Below are positions 18,397 through 27,404 of a stretch of DNA of 64,000 nt, one piece after another. Both the position numbers and the translations under genes were made by a program. Position 1 is the stretch's first letter; each line of letters opens with the position of its first letter. A model generated the notes under the pieces. It was given only the letters and a program-made list of their open reading frames with translations. It was not told the origin of the DNA and ran no database searches. The stretch covers positions 62,001-126,000 of the forward strand of contig NZ_JSYN01000025.1 of NCBI RefSeq assembly GCF_000812965.1, written 5' to 3'. This DNA is from Pedobacter kyungheensis (lineage in GTDB: Bacteria > Bacteroidota > Bacteroidia > Sphingobacteriales > Sphingobacteriaceae).

Positions 18397-19977
18397 ATGA
18401 AAACGATCCTAAAATTATACGTACCACTTATTTTATCCGGATTAACCCTGATAACAGGTTGTACCAAAGACTTCGAAAAAATTAATACAGACCCGGTTTC
18501 GGTCGGACAAGACCAATATAATCCCAATTATTTATTATCAACCGCCCAGTTAAATTATACCGGAAGCATCGATTTTGCTTACGAAACCTGGAGGGGCAAT
18601 TTAATTTATGCCTCTACCATGATGCAGGGCATGTCATCGGTAATTGGTTATTGGGCAGGAGATAAATATCTGCTGAACGAAGGTTACACCGCAGCCTACT
18701 GGGAAAAAGCCTATCCCGATCAGGTAAAATATGCGGCCGATCTGGTAGAATTTACAAAAGGCAAAGCACAATACAATAACGTTTATCAGATGGGCAGGAT
18801 CTGGAAAGCCTTAATTTTTGAACGTTTAACCGATTTATATGGCGATGTACCTTATTTTGATGCAGGTAAAGGCTATTATACCGGCAATTTATATCCGAAA
18901 TACGATGCACAACAAGCCATTTATACCGATTTATTAAAAGAAGTGGATGAAGCCAGCAATGCTTTAAATGCAAGTGGCGATGCGGTAACCGGCGATTTGG
19001 TTTTTGCGGGCGATATTGCTAAATGGAAACGTTTTGGCAACAGCTTAATGTTGCGGATGGCCATGAGGCTAACCAAAGCTGATGCAACCCTTGCGCAAAC
19101 TTACATCAATAAAGCGGTGGGTAAAACCATGACAAGCGATGCTGATAATGCTTTTTTCAAGCATGATGTTAATGGTAGTCGTGTTACCCAGAACAGAAAT
19201 GCCCAGGTATTATTGGGCGATGGCGGTCAGGAGAACTTTTACACCCGCTGGAGCAGTACTTTTATCAACTACCTGAAAACAAATAACGATCCGCGCCTAA
19301 GTAAAGTAGCTGTAACCAAGTTGTATTTAACTGATGCCACTAAAGATCAGAACCCGGCTTACATTACTACAGCAGCTGTGCAAAAAGGAATGCCTAATGG
19401 TAAAGATTTGAGTGGCATTGCCGGCAGGGATGTTCGTCAGGACCCATCATATACCGATTTTACAGATTATTCTTCGCCGAACCCCGGCATGCTGAAAAGG
19501 AATGGGAATACCTTTATTCTTACTTATGCAGAAACCGAACTGCTTTGGGCAGAAGCTGCACAACGTTATGGTATTGGTGGCTCAGCTGCTACGCACTATA
19601 ACGCCGGGGTAACCTCGGCCATGACTTATCTATCCCAATACGATGCAGCCATGGCAGTTAATGCATCCGATGCTGCGGCCTACCTTACTGCACATCCTTA
19701 CGTTCCTGCAAATGGTTTAGATATGATTGCCACTCAATATTGGGCACATACCATTACTATGCTCGATTTTTACGAAACCTGGTCTAACTGGAGAAGAACG
19801 GGATTACCTGTGCTGGTACCTGTTGTATATCCGAATAACAATACGGGTGGCTCCATTCCCCGTCGGTTCCCTTATCCGCTTTTTGAAGGTGTATCTAACG
19901 CTACCAATTATAAAGCTGCATCAGCAGCCGTTCCTGGCGGAGATAAACTGGTAGGTAAGGTATGGTGGGATAAATAA
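18397..19977 (+). CDS. SusD/RagB-family lipoprotein (SusD-like_2 type)
   Basis: 526 residues from ATG 18397; the in-frame codon at 18364 lies inside the end of susC and adds a non-signal peptide. The signal peptide ends in LITGC (Cys about 22), typical SPII. The body has the helical SusD pattern (VYQMGRIWKALIFERLTDLY, YGDVPYFDAGKG, WKRFGNSLMLRMAMRL). It has the C-terminal block WAHTITMLDFYETWSNWRRT followed by PRRFPYP, characteristic of the SusD-like_2/SusD-homolog family and not of classical starch SusD. It is the lid partner of the preceding SusC, 19 bases upstream. These pairs serve varied ligands including peptides and glycans, so the substrate is left open. Confidence 0.94.
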   Translation: MKTILKLYVPLILSGLTLITGCTKDFEKINTDPVSVGQDQYNPNYLLSTAQLNYTGSIDFAYETWRGNLIYASTMMQGMSSVIGYWAGDKYLLNEGYTAAYWEKAYPDQVKYAADLVEFTKGKAQYNNVYQMGRIWKALIFERLTDLYGDVPYFDAGKGYYTGNLYPKYDAQQAIYTDLLKEVDEASNALNASGDAVTGDLVFAGDIAKWKRFGNSLMLRMAMRLTKADATLAQTYINKAVGKTMTSDADNAFFKHDVNGSRVTQNRNAQVLLGDGGQENFYTRWSSTFINYLKTNNDPRLSKVAVTKLYLTDATKDQNPAYITTAAVQKGMPNGKDLSGIAGRDVRQDPSYTDFTDYSSPNPGMLKRNGNTFILTYAETELLWAEAAQRYGIGGSAATHYNAGVTSAMTYLSQYDAAMAVNASDAAAYLTAHPYVPANGLDMIATQYWAHTITMLDFYETWSNWRRTGLPVLVPVVYPNNNTGGSIPRRFPYPLFEGVSNATNYKAASAAVPGGDKLVGKVWWDK

Positions 19978-20000
19978 AACAAATCATCCCTTTTTTACTG

Positions 20001-20033
20001 ACCGGCATTGCTAAAAGCAGTGTCGGTTTTTTT
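20001..20033 (+). terminator. Rho-independent terminator after susCD
   Basis: ACCGGCATTGC pairs imperfectly with GCAGTGTCGGT around TAAAA and is followed by seven T residues. Confidence 0.8.
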
Positions 20034-20098
20034 GTGCCATTGAATTAGATTATACCGGAAACGACTACAGATGCTCAGGAAGGGTTTTAAGAAAATGG

Positions 20099-20113
20099 TC
20101 AAACGTTTGTGCT
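20099..20113. promoter_or_regulatory. LacI-type operator-like palindrome, upstream copy
   Basis: TCAAACGTTTGTGCT, containing the perfect 10-base palindrome CAAACGTTTG centred on CG, the usual form of LacI/PurR-family operators. An identical 15-mer lies 129 bases downstream. No LacI-family gene is in the window. Confidence 0.5.
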
Positions 20114-20197
20114 GTGCCTGTTTCTTTACTCCTTATTTTAGCGTAACCAGAACAGTATTCCTGTAGTATTAAGTAGTGGCGTATATCGGGTTTGGTT

Positions 20198-20205
20198 TAT
20201 TTTTG
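20198..20205 (+). promoter_or_regulatory. Candidate promoter -7 box between the two operator copies
   Basis: TATTTTTG fits the Bacteroidota TAnnTTTG consensus. It lies between the two CAAACGTTTG palindromes and upstream of the small secreted protein gene. A -33 element is not obvious. Confidence 0.45.
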
Positions 20206-20227
20206 CGTGTTTTTATGTTGTTGTTAA

Positions 20228-20242
20228 TCAAACGTTTGTGCT
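20228..20242. promoter_or_regulatory. LacI-type operator-like palindrome, downstream copy
   Basis: Exact second copy of TCAAACGTTTGTGCT, about 23 bases after the candidate -7 box, where a bound repressor would block early elongation. Apart from these three sites and the terminator, the 420-base gap 19978-20396 shows nothing recognisable. Confidence 0.5.
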
Positions 20243-20396
20243 TAATTTGTTGGCGCTACCTCAATGCCAATGTTTTACCTTAGTTTACAGGGCTCAGGTT
20301 AATACTTCAGGTTATTGCATAATAAAAAAAGCAGCTATACTCTTGTACTTCACCTAAACCTTCAATTAAAATCTTAAACTTTAACCCTATTTAAAA

Positions 20397-20798
20397 ATGA
20401 AAAAAGTAATCGGTTTATTGGCTCCCGTACTGGTTTTTACGGTTGGTTTGTTCAGTAGTTTTACCCCCGAAAAGGTAAAAGCTTCAACTCAGAAGTTTAC
20501 GCCGCCGGGAGTAATTACGGTAACCAAGAATTTTACTACAAGTAATGGCTTGCCCGCGGTGGCTACGCTTCAATACACTTCAGGTCAGGTGTATTCGAGT
20601 ATTACCATAACTATTCAGGGCGAAGGTAATGTGCCGTTAACATCGGTATCTCACTCATCTGGACCTATCTACGCTGATCGTTTTGAAGGCTATAAAGCAG
20701 GTAGTTATTACGAATATTTTGCCGATGTACTGGTAACCGGAAACCAAACCATAGGCTGGCAAATTTCAGATGTAAGTGTTGAAGCTGTGGTAATTTAA
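20397..20798 (+). CDS. Small secreted protein of unknown function
   Basis: 133 residues. An N-terminal signal peptide (MKKVIGLLAPVLVFTVGLFS) is followed by a region rich in Thr, Ser, Val and Gly with alternating hydrophobic pattern, so probably an all-beta domain (ITVTKNFTTSNGLPAVATLQ, YSSITITIQGEGNVPLT). It contains no cysteine. I do not recognise a family. It has its own candidate promoter with two LacI-type palindromes and its own terminator, so it looks like a separately controlled unit between the SusCD pair and the S10 peptidase. A role in sugar-responsive surface biology is speculation only. Confidence 0.75.
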   Translation: MKKVIGLLAPVLVFTVGLFSSFTPEKVKASTQKFTPPGVITVTKNFTTSNGLPAVATLQYTSGQVYSSITITIQGEGNVPLTSVSHSSGPIYADRFEGYKAGSYYEYFADVLVTGNQTIGWQISDVSVEAVVI

Positions 20799-20846
20799 TA
20801 TTGCTTTGAATAAAGAACTACTGCTAAACATGGCGGTTTTTTGCGG

Positions 20847-20879
20847 GCCTGCATAGCTTAACGCCATGCAGGCTTTTTT
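20847..20879 (+). terminator. Rho-independent terminator after the small secreted protein
   Basis: GCCTGCATAGC pairs with GCCATGCAGGC around TTAAC, followed by six T residues. Confidence 0.88.
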
Positions 20880-20955
20880 ATTGGTAACATTTCTAATGCG
20901 ATTTTTGATTAACCACACAATAGTTTGATATTTAGAAACCAAACCAACTAACGCA

Positions 20956-22515
20956 ATGAAATTCAGATTTGTACTTACCACCTTATTAATAAGCGGGCTT
21001 ATGGCCCAGGCGCAACAAGGGCCTAAAAAAAATCAATCAAAAGAAACAGTTACTGCGACACAAGTTACGGTAAAAGAAGAAGCGAAACCAGGTACTAACG
21101 AAAGGAATATCAAAGTAGAAAGTGCAGTAGTGAGCAACCATTCGGTAACGATTGATGGCAAGGCCGTTCCGTATAAAGCAACAGCGGGCACCCTTCCTGT
21201 TTGGGATGAGGACGGAAAACCTATTGCAGGATTATTTTATACCTACTACGAGCGAAGCGATGTGCAAAACCGCGATAAAAGGCCATTGGTGATTTCTTTT
21301 AACGGAGGTCCGGGTTCTGCATCAGTTTGGATGCACATTGCCTATACCGGTCCGGTGGTGTTAAATATCGATGATGAGGGCTATCCGGTGCAACCTTACG
21401 GTTATAAAGAAAACCCCTATTCTATTTTAGATGTGGCCGATGTGGTGTATATCGATCCGGTAAACACGGGTTATTCGAGAGCCGTTAGTAAGGATATTCC
21501 TACAAACAAATTTTTTGGCGTTCGGGCCGATATTAAATACCTGGCCGAGTGGATCAATACCTTTGTTACCCGGAATAACCGCTGGGCCTCGCCTAAATTC
21601 TTAATTGGCGAGAGTTATGGTACCACACGCGTTTCTGGCCTAGCGCTTGAGTTGCAAAATAGTCAGTGGATGTATTTAAATGGGGTAGTACTGGTTTCGC
21701 CTACCGAGTTGGGGATTGATAGAAGCGGACCGGTTGATGCTGCTTTGCGCTTGCCTTATTTCGCTGCAACTGCCTGGTATCATAAAGCTTTGGCTGCTGA
21801 TTTACAAGGCAAAGATTTAACAGCAATGTTGCCCGAAGTAGAAACCTTTACCATTAACGAGCTTATCCCGGCCATTTCGCAGGGTGGTATGCTAAGTGCC
21901 GATAAAAAGAAAGCCATTGCAGTTAAAATGGCGCGTTACTCGGGCCTTTCAGAAAAGGTAATTTTAGATTATAACTTTAACGTACCTACCGATTTTTTCT
22001 GGAAAGAACTGTTAAGGGATAAAGGATTTACTGTTGGGCGTTTAGATTCGCGCTATCGTGGCATAGATAAAATGACGGCTGGCGAGGGGCCTGATTATAA
22101 TGCAGAGTTAACCTCATGGCTGCATTCTTTTACCCCCGCTATTAATATGTACCTGCGCAATGAGCTTAACTATAAAACCGATTTAAAGTACAACATGTTT
22201 GGCTCGGTTTACCCATGGGATAAAAGCGGCGATCAGACAGGCGATAACCTGCGCCAGGCCATGGCACAAAACCCTTATTTGCATTTGCTGGTACAATCGG
22301 GCTATTACGATGGAGCATGCGATTATTTCAACGCTAAATACAGCATGTGGCAGTTAGACGCTGCCGGTAAGTTGCAAGACCGCATGAGCTGGGAAGGTTA
22401 CCGTAGCGGACACATGATGTACCTGCGTAAAGACGATTTAAAAACAGCTAATAACCATATCCGCGAGTTTATTAAAAAAGCCTTGCCAAAAGCAGGCGAA
22501 GCTGCTAAGTTTTAA
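20956..22515 (+). CDS. S10 family serine carboxypeptidase-like protein
   Basis: 519 residues with a signal peptide (MKFRFVLTTLLISGLMAQAQ), so exported, likely periplasmic. The oxyanion/substrate motif NGGPGSASVWMH lies near residue 115. The catalytic triad is visible: Ser220 in GESYG, Asp452 in SGYYDGACDYF, His486 in YRSGHMMYL. S10 enzymes remove C-terminal residues at acidic pH in eukaryotes; the bacterial members are less studied but keep the fold. It starts 158 bases after the preceding gene and behind a terminator, so it is probably transcribed alone. It may supply peptides to the neighbouring SusCD pair, which is inference. Confidence 0.9.
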   Translation: MKFRFVLTTLLISGLMAQAQQGPKKNQSKETVTATQVTVKEEAKPGTNERNIKVESAVVSNHSVTIDGKAVPYKATAGTLPVWDEDGKPIAGLFYTYYERSDVQNRDKRPLVISFNGGPGSASVWMHIAYTGPVVLNIDDEGYPVQPYGYKENPYSILDVADVVYIDPVNTGYSRAVSKDIPTNKFFGVRADIKYLAEWINTFVTRNNRWASPKFLIGESYGTTRVSGLALELQNSQWMYLNGVVLVSPTELGIDRSGPVDAALRLPYFAATAWYHKALAADLQGKDLTAMLPEVETFTINELIPAISQGGMLSADKKKAIAVKMARYSGLSEKVILDYNFNVPTDFFWKELLRDKGFTVGRLDSRYRGIDKMTAGEGPDYNAELTSWLHSFTPAINMYLRNELNYKTDLKYNMFGSVYPWDKSGDQTGDNLRQAMAQNPYLHLLVQSGYYDGACDYFNAKYSMWQLDAAGKLQDRMSWEGYRSGHMMYLRKDDLKTANNHIREFIKKALPKAGEAAKF

Positions 22516-22559
22516 TCAGGATTTTAAGGATATACTGATTTTAGGATTCATAAATCGAG

Positions 22560-22608
22560 AGTTGACAAATTTATAGGCAAATTGCCATCGAAGTTGTCAA
22601 CTTTTTTA
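22560..22608 (+). terminator. Terminator-like hairpin after the S10 peptidase
   Basis: AGTTGACAA (22560-22568) pairs with TTGTCAACT (22594-22602) around a 25-base loop and is followed by a T-run. Confidence 0.6.
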
Positions 22609-22664
22609 ATACAACTGACGCCAAGGTCCGTGTCTTCATGGACCTCTTTTTATTGAGCGGCAAT

Positions 22665-22895
22665 GATTATCGTTACTCCTGCTTTCCATTGCTCCCGATG
22701 AAAAACCGGGATTCATTTCATCCGATAGCTATTGGATCAGGGCTAAGTAACCTAAGTCGGTGGCACAGAAAAGCGGCATAGCTGCAGTAGCCCGCATAAA
22801 ATAAACCTGATCGGACGGATGCCGCCGTTCGCGGCAGGAGGGAGAGCAGGACAGGACAAAACCGAAGCAGCACTGCAATTGCTTTTCAAATTATC
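22665..22895. repeat. GC-rich mosaic intergenic element, copy 1
   Basis: This stretch between the S10 gene and accA is richer in G and C than its surroundings and carries no reading frame. It contains CTCCCGATGAAAAACCGGGA, a segment CCTGATCGGA, hairpin GCCGCCGTTCGCGGC, and GCACTGCAATTGCTTTTCAA. Related wording is found at 33640-33765 and 60390-60515. The rest of the 497-base gap shows only the hairpin at 22560 and the accA promoter. Confidence 0.5.
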
Positions 22896-22994
22896 ATAGC
22901 TTTTGTTACATGCATCTGTTAACTTGCTGAGTTAATTTATGCTTGTAAAAAACGCAAACAAAAAACTCATCGCTGCAAACTAAAAATAATTACT

Positions 22995-23002
22995 TATTTT
23001 TG
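22995..23002 (+). promoter_or_regulatory. accA promoter -7 box
   Basis: TATTTTTG, 10 bases before the accA ATG, matching TAnnTTTG. Confidence 0.65.
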
Positions 23003-23012
23003 TGGTTCAATT

Positions 23013-23975
23013 ATGCAGCAGATAAAAACATCATTCGATTTTGAAAAACCTATCGCCGACCTGGTTCAGCAGATAGAGAAAGTTAAGCAAGTTGCCGAAA
23101 AAACTAAGGTAGATATGTCTGCCACTTTAGATGAGCTTGACGGTAAATTAGATGAAACGACCAATAACTTATATAAAAACTTAACCGGTTGGAACAAGGT
23201 TCAAATGAGCCGTCACCCGGACCGCCCTCAAACACTCGATTACATCAACATGATCTGTGATGATTTTATTGAGTTGCACGGCGATAGAACGGTTAAAGAT
23301 GATAAAGCGATTATAGGTGGTTTTGCTTCAATAAACGGCCAAACGGTAATGGTTATTGGTCACCAGAAAGGTAAAAACACCAAAGAGCGCCAGTACCGCA
23401 ATTTCGGTATGGCCAATCCTGAAGGCTACCGCAAAGCTTTGCGTTTAATGCGCTTGGCCGAAAAATTCAACAAACCCGTAATTTCTTTTATTGATACCAT
23501 GGGTGCTTACCCGGGTTTAGAGGCCGAAGAACGCGGACAAGGTGAGGCTATTGCCCGTAACCTGTTAGAAATGTCGATCCTTCGCGTGCCGATTATCTGT
23601 ATCGTGGTAGGAGAGGGTGCTTCTGGTGGAGCTTTAGGTATTGGTATTGGCGATAAAGTTTACATGTTAGAGCATACCTGGTACTCGGTTATTTCGCCTG
23701 AATCTTGTTCATCTATTTTATGGAGAAGCTGGGATTTTAAAGAAAAAGCTGCTGAATGCCTTAAATTAACTTCTGACGATATGTTTGGCAATAAGTTAAT
23801 TGATGGGATCATTCCTGAACCTTTGGGCGGTGCACACCAGGACCCGGAATTAATGGGAAAAACCTTAAAAGAATATATTGTTAAAGATTTGGCTTCATTA
23901 GGCAAGCTAAAAACCGATAAACTGATCGAACAACGGATTGAAAAATTCTGTGAGATGGGTGTGGTTAACGAATAA
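23013..23975 (+). CDS. accA: Acetyl-CoA carboxylase carboxyltransferase subunit alpha
   Basis: Transfers the carboxyl group from carboxybiotin to acetyl-CoA, making malonyl-CoA for fatty-acid synthesis, together with AccD, which is not in this window. 320 residues, the usual length. The family signatures are [40 protein letters not shown], the crotonase-type core [17 protein letters not shown], and [20 protein letters not shown] with the oxyanion-hole glycines. Cytoplasmic. It stands alone with its own promoter and terminator. Confidence 0.98.
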   Translation: MQQIKTSFDFEKPIADLVQQIEKVKQVAEKTKVDMSATLDELDGKLDETTNNLYKNLTGWNKVQMSRHPDRPQTLDYINMICDDFIELHGDRTVKDDKAIIGGFASINGQTVMVIGHQKGKNTKERQYRNFGMANPEGYRKALRLMRLAEKFNKPVISFIDTMGAYPGLEAEERGQGEAIARNLLEMSILRVPIICIVVGEGASGGALGIGIGDKVYMLEHTWYSVISPESCSSILWRSWDFKEKAAECLKLTSDDMFGNKLIDGIIPEPLGGAHQDPELMGKTLKEYIVKDLASLGKLKTDKLIEQRIEKFCEMGVVNE

Positions 23976-23998
23976 TCATCATTAACTAAAATAAATTT

Positions 23999-24035
23999 GA
24001 ATCCTGTTTGGCATTGCCGGGCAGGATTTTTTATT
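23999..24035 (+). terminator. Terminator after accA
   Basis: ATCCTG pairs with CAGGAT, with an inner TGGC/GCCG step, followed by six T residues. Confidence 0.75.
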
Positions 24036-24049
24036 AATCGCTTATTCCA

Positions 24050-24080
24050 AACCTCACAGGTTTTTAAAACCTGTGAGGTT
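24050..24080. repeat. AACCTCACAGGTTT palindrome
   Basis: A perfect 14-base inverted repeat with a 3-base loop. It is identical to the element at 12980-13010 except for one G-C to A-T pair changed on both arms. Confidence 0.8.
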
Positions 24081-24146
24081 TATTTTGCCACAAAAAAAGC
24101 AGCTACAAATTAATGCAGCTGCTTGTAAATTATTTTAAGATCCTTA

Positions 24147-27100
24147 TTACTGTTGCGGACCTTGTGCCGGGAAGAACATCGATAAACGACCCTCCAGGTT
24201 GTTAAATGTTCTCTGAAGCTTATCGCTCAATTTATCCTGACCAGCGGCCTTACTGGTTTTAATCATCCTATCCAGGTAATATAAACCCGTTTGGATATTC
24301 TGCGAGCCTGTTAAACCTTTCGATTGTGAAATATCGGCCAAGTAATTTAATTCTTTATTGATGTAATCGCCTGATTTTTCTAAGATATCATTTGCCCTTG
24401 CAGTTTCGCCAAGTTTGTACAGGTTTTCTGCCATGTAGAATTTCACTACTACGGTACGGATACCGAAGAATTTATCAGGCATTACCTCATAATACTTATC
24501 GATAACTTTTTTAGCTTCAGCTATTTTACCATCTTTAATCAGGCTGCCCGTTAAGCTGCTGAAAATATTGGTGAAGATAAAAGTATCATCTGATGATTGC
24601 GGATCTAAATATTTAGCGGTTTTCATATTACCCCACTTAAATTTAGTCATCACGTTGTTGTATAAAACAGGAGTATTTAACTGCTCCGGACGCTCATCAG
24701 CTGAGGTAGTATCAGCTTTTAATGGCAATAAACGTAAAGCTAAACCTTCGCTGTATAAATACTTGTCTAAACCGTTATATTGCTCAGAAGGTACTGTAGA
24801 AGCGAAGTAAATCGGACGTTTCCAGTTGTTATGCGCAAGGATATCGAACATGGCCAAAGTTCCTTTGGTTACATATCCTTTGTTAAACTTCCAGTCCATT
24901 TCTGTAGTAATTTTCGAAGCATCTGCTGCCGAAACCGTTCCGGTGCTTACTACCTGCTGCGGATCTACTGTAATTTTAAAGTTTTTGGTTGGCAGGAAGT
25001 TAGATTTTGTTCCATCCTGCATCGGAACTTTATCGTTATCATCGTTTGATAATAATAAGTCGACCACGTTTTTCAGCTCAATGTTGCCTGCAAGTTTATA
25101 ATCATCATAAGGCATTACATCACGCTCGCCCTGTACATATTGTTCAGGTTTCATGGTAATTGGCAAAGGTGCCGATTCGTTTTGTTTTTGGCGCAAACCG
25201 TTAATATACCAATCTGTATCGAATAAGCTCAGGTTTACAATACGTACATCCGGACGTACATTCTCTACTTCCTGAATGTACCAAAGCGGATAGGTATCGT
25301 TATCGCCGTAGGTAAATAAAATGGCATTTGGCGCGCAAGATTGCAGGTAATCTAAAGCAATATCATGCGGAACCAGTTTGGTAGAACGATCGTGATCATC
25401 CCAGCCTTGCGCGGCCATAATAACCGGTGCTGCCAATAAACCAATAACAGTGGCACCAATTGCACCTGCCGTTGGGCTTACTTTCTTAAATACCCATTCT
25501 TTAAGCGCTAATGCGCCTAGCCCAATCCATATGGCAAAAGCGTAAAAAGAGCCTACGTAAGCGTAATCCCTTTCACGTGGTTCCAATGGTTTTTGGTTTA
25601 AGTATAACACAATGGCAATACCAGTGAAGAAGAATAACAAACCCACTACACCTGCATCTTTTTGGTTGCGTTTAAAGTGCCATAAAGCACCAATAATGCC
25701 CATAATTAAAGGTAAAAAGAAGAAACGGTTATAAGCTTTGTTATCAATGGTTGATGGTGGCAAATTGGTTTGGTTGCCACGTAACCAGGAGTCGATAGGT
25801 TTAATACCGCTAATCCACTCGCCTTCAAAACCGCTACCCTGGCCTTGTTCATCGTTTTGGCGACCAACAAAATTCCAGAAGAAATAACGCATGTACATGT
25901 AGCCAATCTGATAGCTGGCTAAGAAACCTACGTTATCAACCAGGTTTGGTGTTTTAGCATCATCTAAATGCATCCATTCTTTGTAAAACTGTGCATGTTT
26001 AGGATCGTCGCTATACATGCGTGGCAACAAAGTATTGTTGTTGTACTGGTAATCGGTTTTTTTACCGGCCACTTCGTACTTTTCTTTTCCTTTTCTCCAG
26101 ATGGTTTTTCCTTCGGTTACACCTACTCTTTCTGAATTATAGTTCGGGCCATAAGCCAGTGGTCTGTCGCCATATTGCTCACGGTTCAGGTAACTTAAGA
26201 AAGAGAAAGCATCTTTAGGGGCACTGTTGTTTAAGTTCGGATCTGCTTTAGCCCTGATAATAATCATCGAGAAAGAAGCATAACCGAAAATAATCAGCAC
26301 GGTAGAAATTAATCCTAAGTTTAATAATTTCTTTTGGTGTGTAATCGAATAACGGATACCCCAAACCAAGGCTCCAATTAACAGAACAGCAAAGAATAAA
26401 ACCCCTGTGCCAAAGCCCATACCCAATGTATTTACGAAGAATAAATCGAAATATGCACCGAACGAAACCAGGTATTGGATAATACCATACTGGATTACCG
26501 CCAGAATTAAAATACCAACAAGTAAGGTTTTGAAAATGCCAGCTGTGGTAGCTTTACCAGTTCTTTTGAAATAATAAACAAAAGCCAGTGCAGGGATGGT
26601 TAATAAGTTTAATAAGTGGATACCGATAGATAGACCCATGATATAGGCTATAAACAATAACCAGCGGTCTGCTCTTGGCTCATCGGCATGTGCTTCCCAT
26701 TTAAGGATAGCCCAGAAAACAATCGCAGTAAATAACGACGATTGCGCATAAACCTCCGATTCAACTGCCGAAAACCAGAAACTATCAGAAAAAGTGTAAG
26801 CCAATGCACCAACAGCGCCGGCACCCATAATGCTAATCAGTTTTCCGGTTGTAAGTGCTTCGCCAGCTTTAACAATGGTCTTTTTAGCCAATGCAGTAAT
26901 GGTCCAAAATAAAAACAAGATAGTGGCACCACTGGCAACAGCAGAACCTACGTTCATCCAGTAAGCAATCCGGGTTAAATCGCCGGTAGCAAAAATGGAG
27001 AAGAAACGTTGGATCATTAAGAATAAAGGTGCACCTGGCTGGTGAACTACCTGCATCCTGAATGCCGATGCGATAAATTCGCCGCAATCCCAAAAGCTCG

Positions 27101-27188
27101 CAGAAGGCTCTAAGGTTAAAACGTAAGTTATTGTAGCAATTAAAAAGCAGATCCAGCCTACTATATTATTAACTTTTGAATAATTCAT
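24147..27188 (-). CDS. DUF2723 (GT117-like) integral membrane protein, copy A
   Basis: 1013 residues. The N-terminal half has about a dozen hydrophobic segments; the first extracytoplasmic loop has the family signature FWDCGEFIASAFRMQVVHQP (about 32-51), whose Asp and Glu are the likely catalytic residues of a GT-C fold. A hydrophilic C-terminal half with helical TPR-like repeats follows (FSSLTGSLIKDGKIAEAKKV). DUF2723 is the family of the eukaryotic O-mannosyltransferase TMEM260, so transfer of a sugar from a lipid carrier to an exported protein is a reasonable inference. Bacteroidota do have general protein O-glycosylation. A close paralogue lies directly upstream on the same strand. Confidence 0.85.
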   Translation of the reverse strand: MNYSKVNNIVGWICFLIATITYVLTLEPSASFWDCGEFIASAFRMQVVHQPGAPLFLMIQRFFSIFATGDLTRIAYWMNVGSAVASGATILFLFWTITALAKKTIVKAGEALTTGKLISIMGAGAVGALAYTFSDSFWFSAVESEVYAQSSLFTAIVFWAILKWEAHADEPRADRWLLFIAYIMGLSIGIHLLNLLTIPALAFVYYFKRTGKATTAGIFKTLLVGILILAVIQYGIIQYLVSFGAYFDLFFVNTLGMGFGTGVLFFAVLLIGALVWGIRYSITHQKKLLNLGLISTVLIIFGYASFSMIIIRAKADPNLNNSAPKDAFSFLSYLNREQYGDRPLAYGPNYNSERVGVTEGKTIWRKGKEKYEVAGKKTDYQYNNNTLLPRMYSDDPKHAQFYKEWMHLDDAKTPNLVDNVGFLASYQIGYMYMRYFFWNFVGRQNDEQGQGSGFEGEWISGIKPIDSWLRGNQTNLPPSTIDNKAYNRFFFLPLIMGIIGALWHFKRNQKDAGVVGLLFFFTGIAIVLYLNQKPLEPRERDYAYVGSFYAFAIWIGLGALALKEWVFKKVSPTAGAIGATVIGLLAAPVIMAAQGWDDHDRSTKLVPHDIALDYLQSCAPNAILFTYGDNDTYPLWYIQEVENVRPDVRIVNLSLFDTDWYINGLRQKQNESAPLPITMKPEQYVQGERDVMPYDDYKLAGNIELKNVVDLLLSNDDNDKVPMQDGTKSNFLPTKNFKITVDPQQVVSTGTVSAADASKITTEMDWKFNKGYVTKGTLAMFDILAHNNWKRPIYFASTVPSEQYNGLDKYLYSEGLALRLLPLKADTTSADERPEQLNTPVLYNNVMTKFKWGNMKTAKYLDPQSSDDTFIFTNIFSSLTGSLIKDGKIAEAKKVIDKYYEVMPDKFFGIRTVVVKFYMAENLYKLGETARANDILEKSGDYINKELNYLADISQSKGLTGSQNIQTGLYYLDRMIKTSKAAGQDKLSDKLQRTFNNLEGRLSMFFPAQGPQQ

Positions 27189-27404
27189 TGGTTTGTTTAA
27201 TGATATTAAAAATTGTTTTCACATAAAAATGCTGCCGAAATTAACTATTCTAGTCGATAAAACAGGTAATTTTTTAGATTGATTTAACAAAATTTAACGC
27301 CTTAATCCCATTCACTTCAAGTATTTTGACCAATCCTGAAAATAAGAAACCACGGACTAAAATGTAAAATCTGCCCGTGGGTGAAAAATTAAACTGTTTT
27401 TCGC

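Noticed and set aside
22516-23012. Riboswitch upstream of accA
   Set aside because: Hairpins are present, but they belong to a repeat family also found beside unrelated genes, and the accA promoter lies downstream of them.
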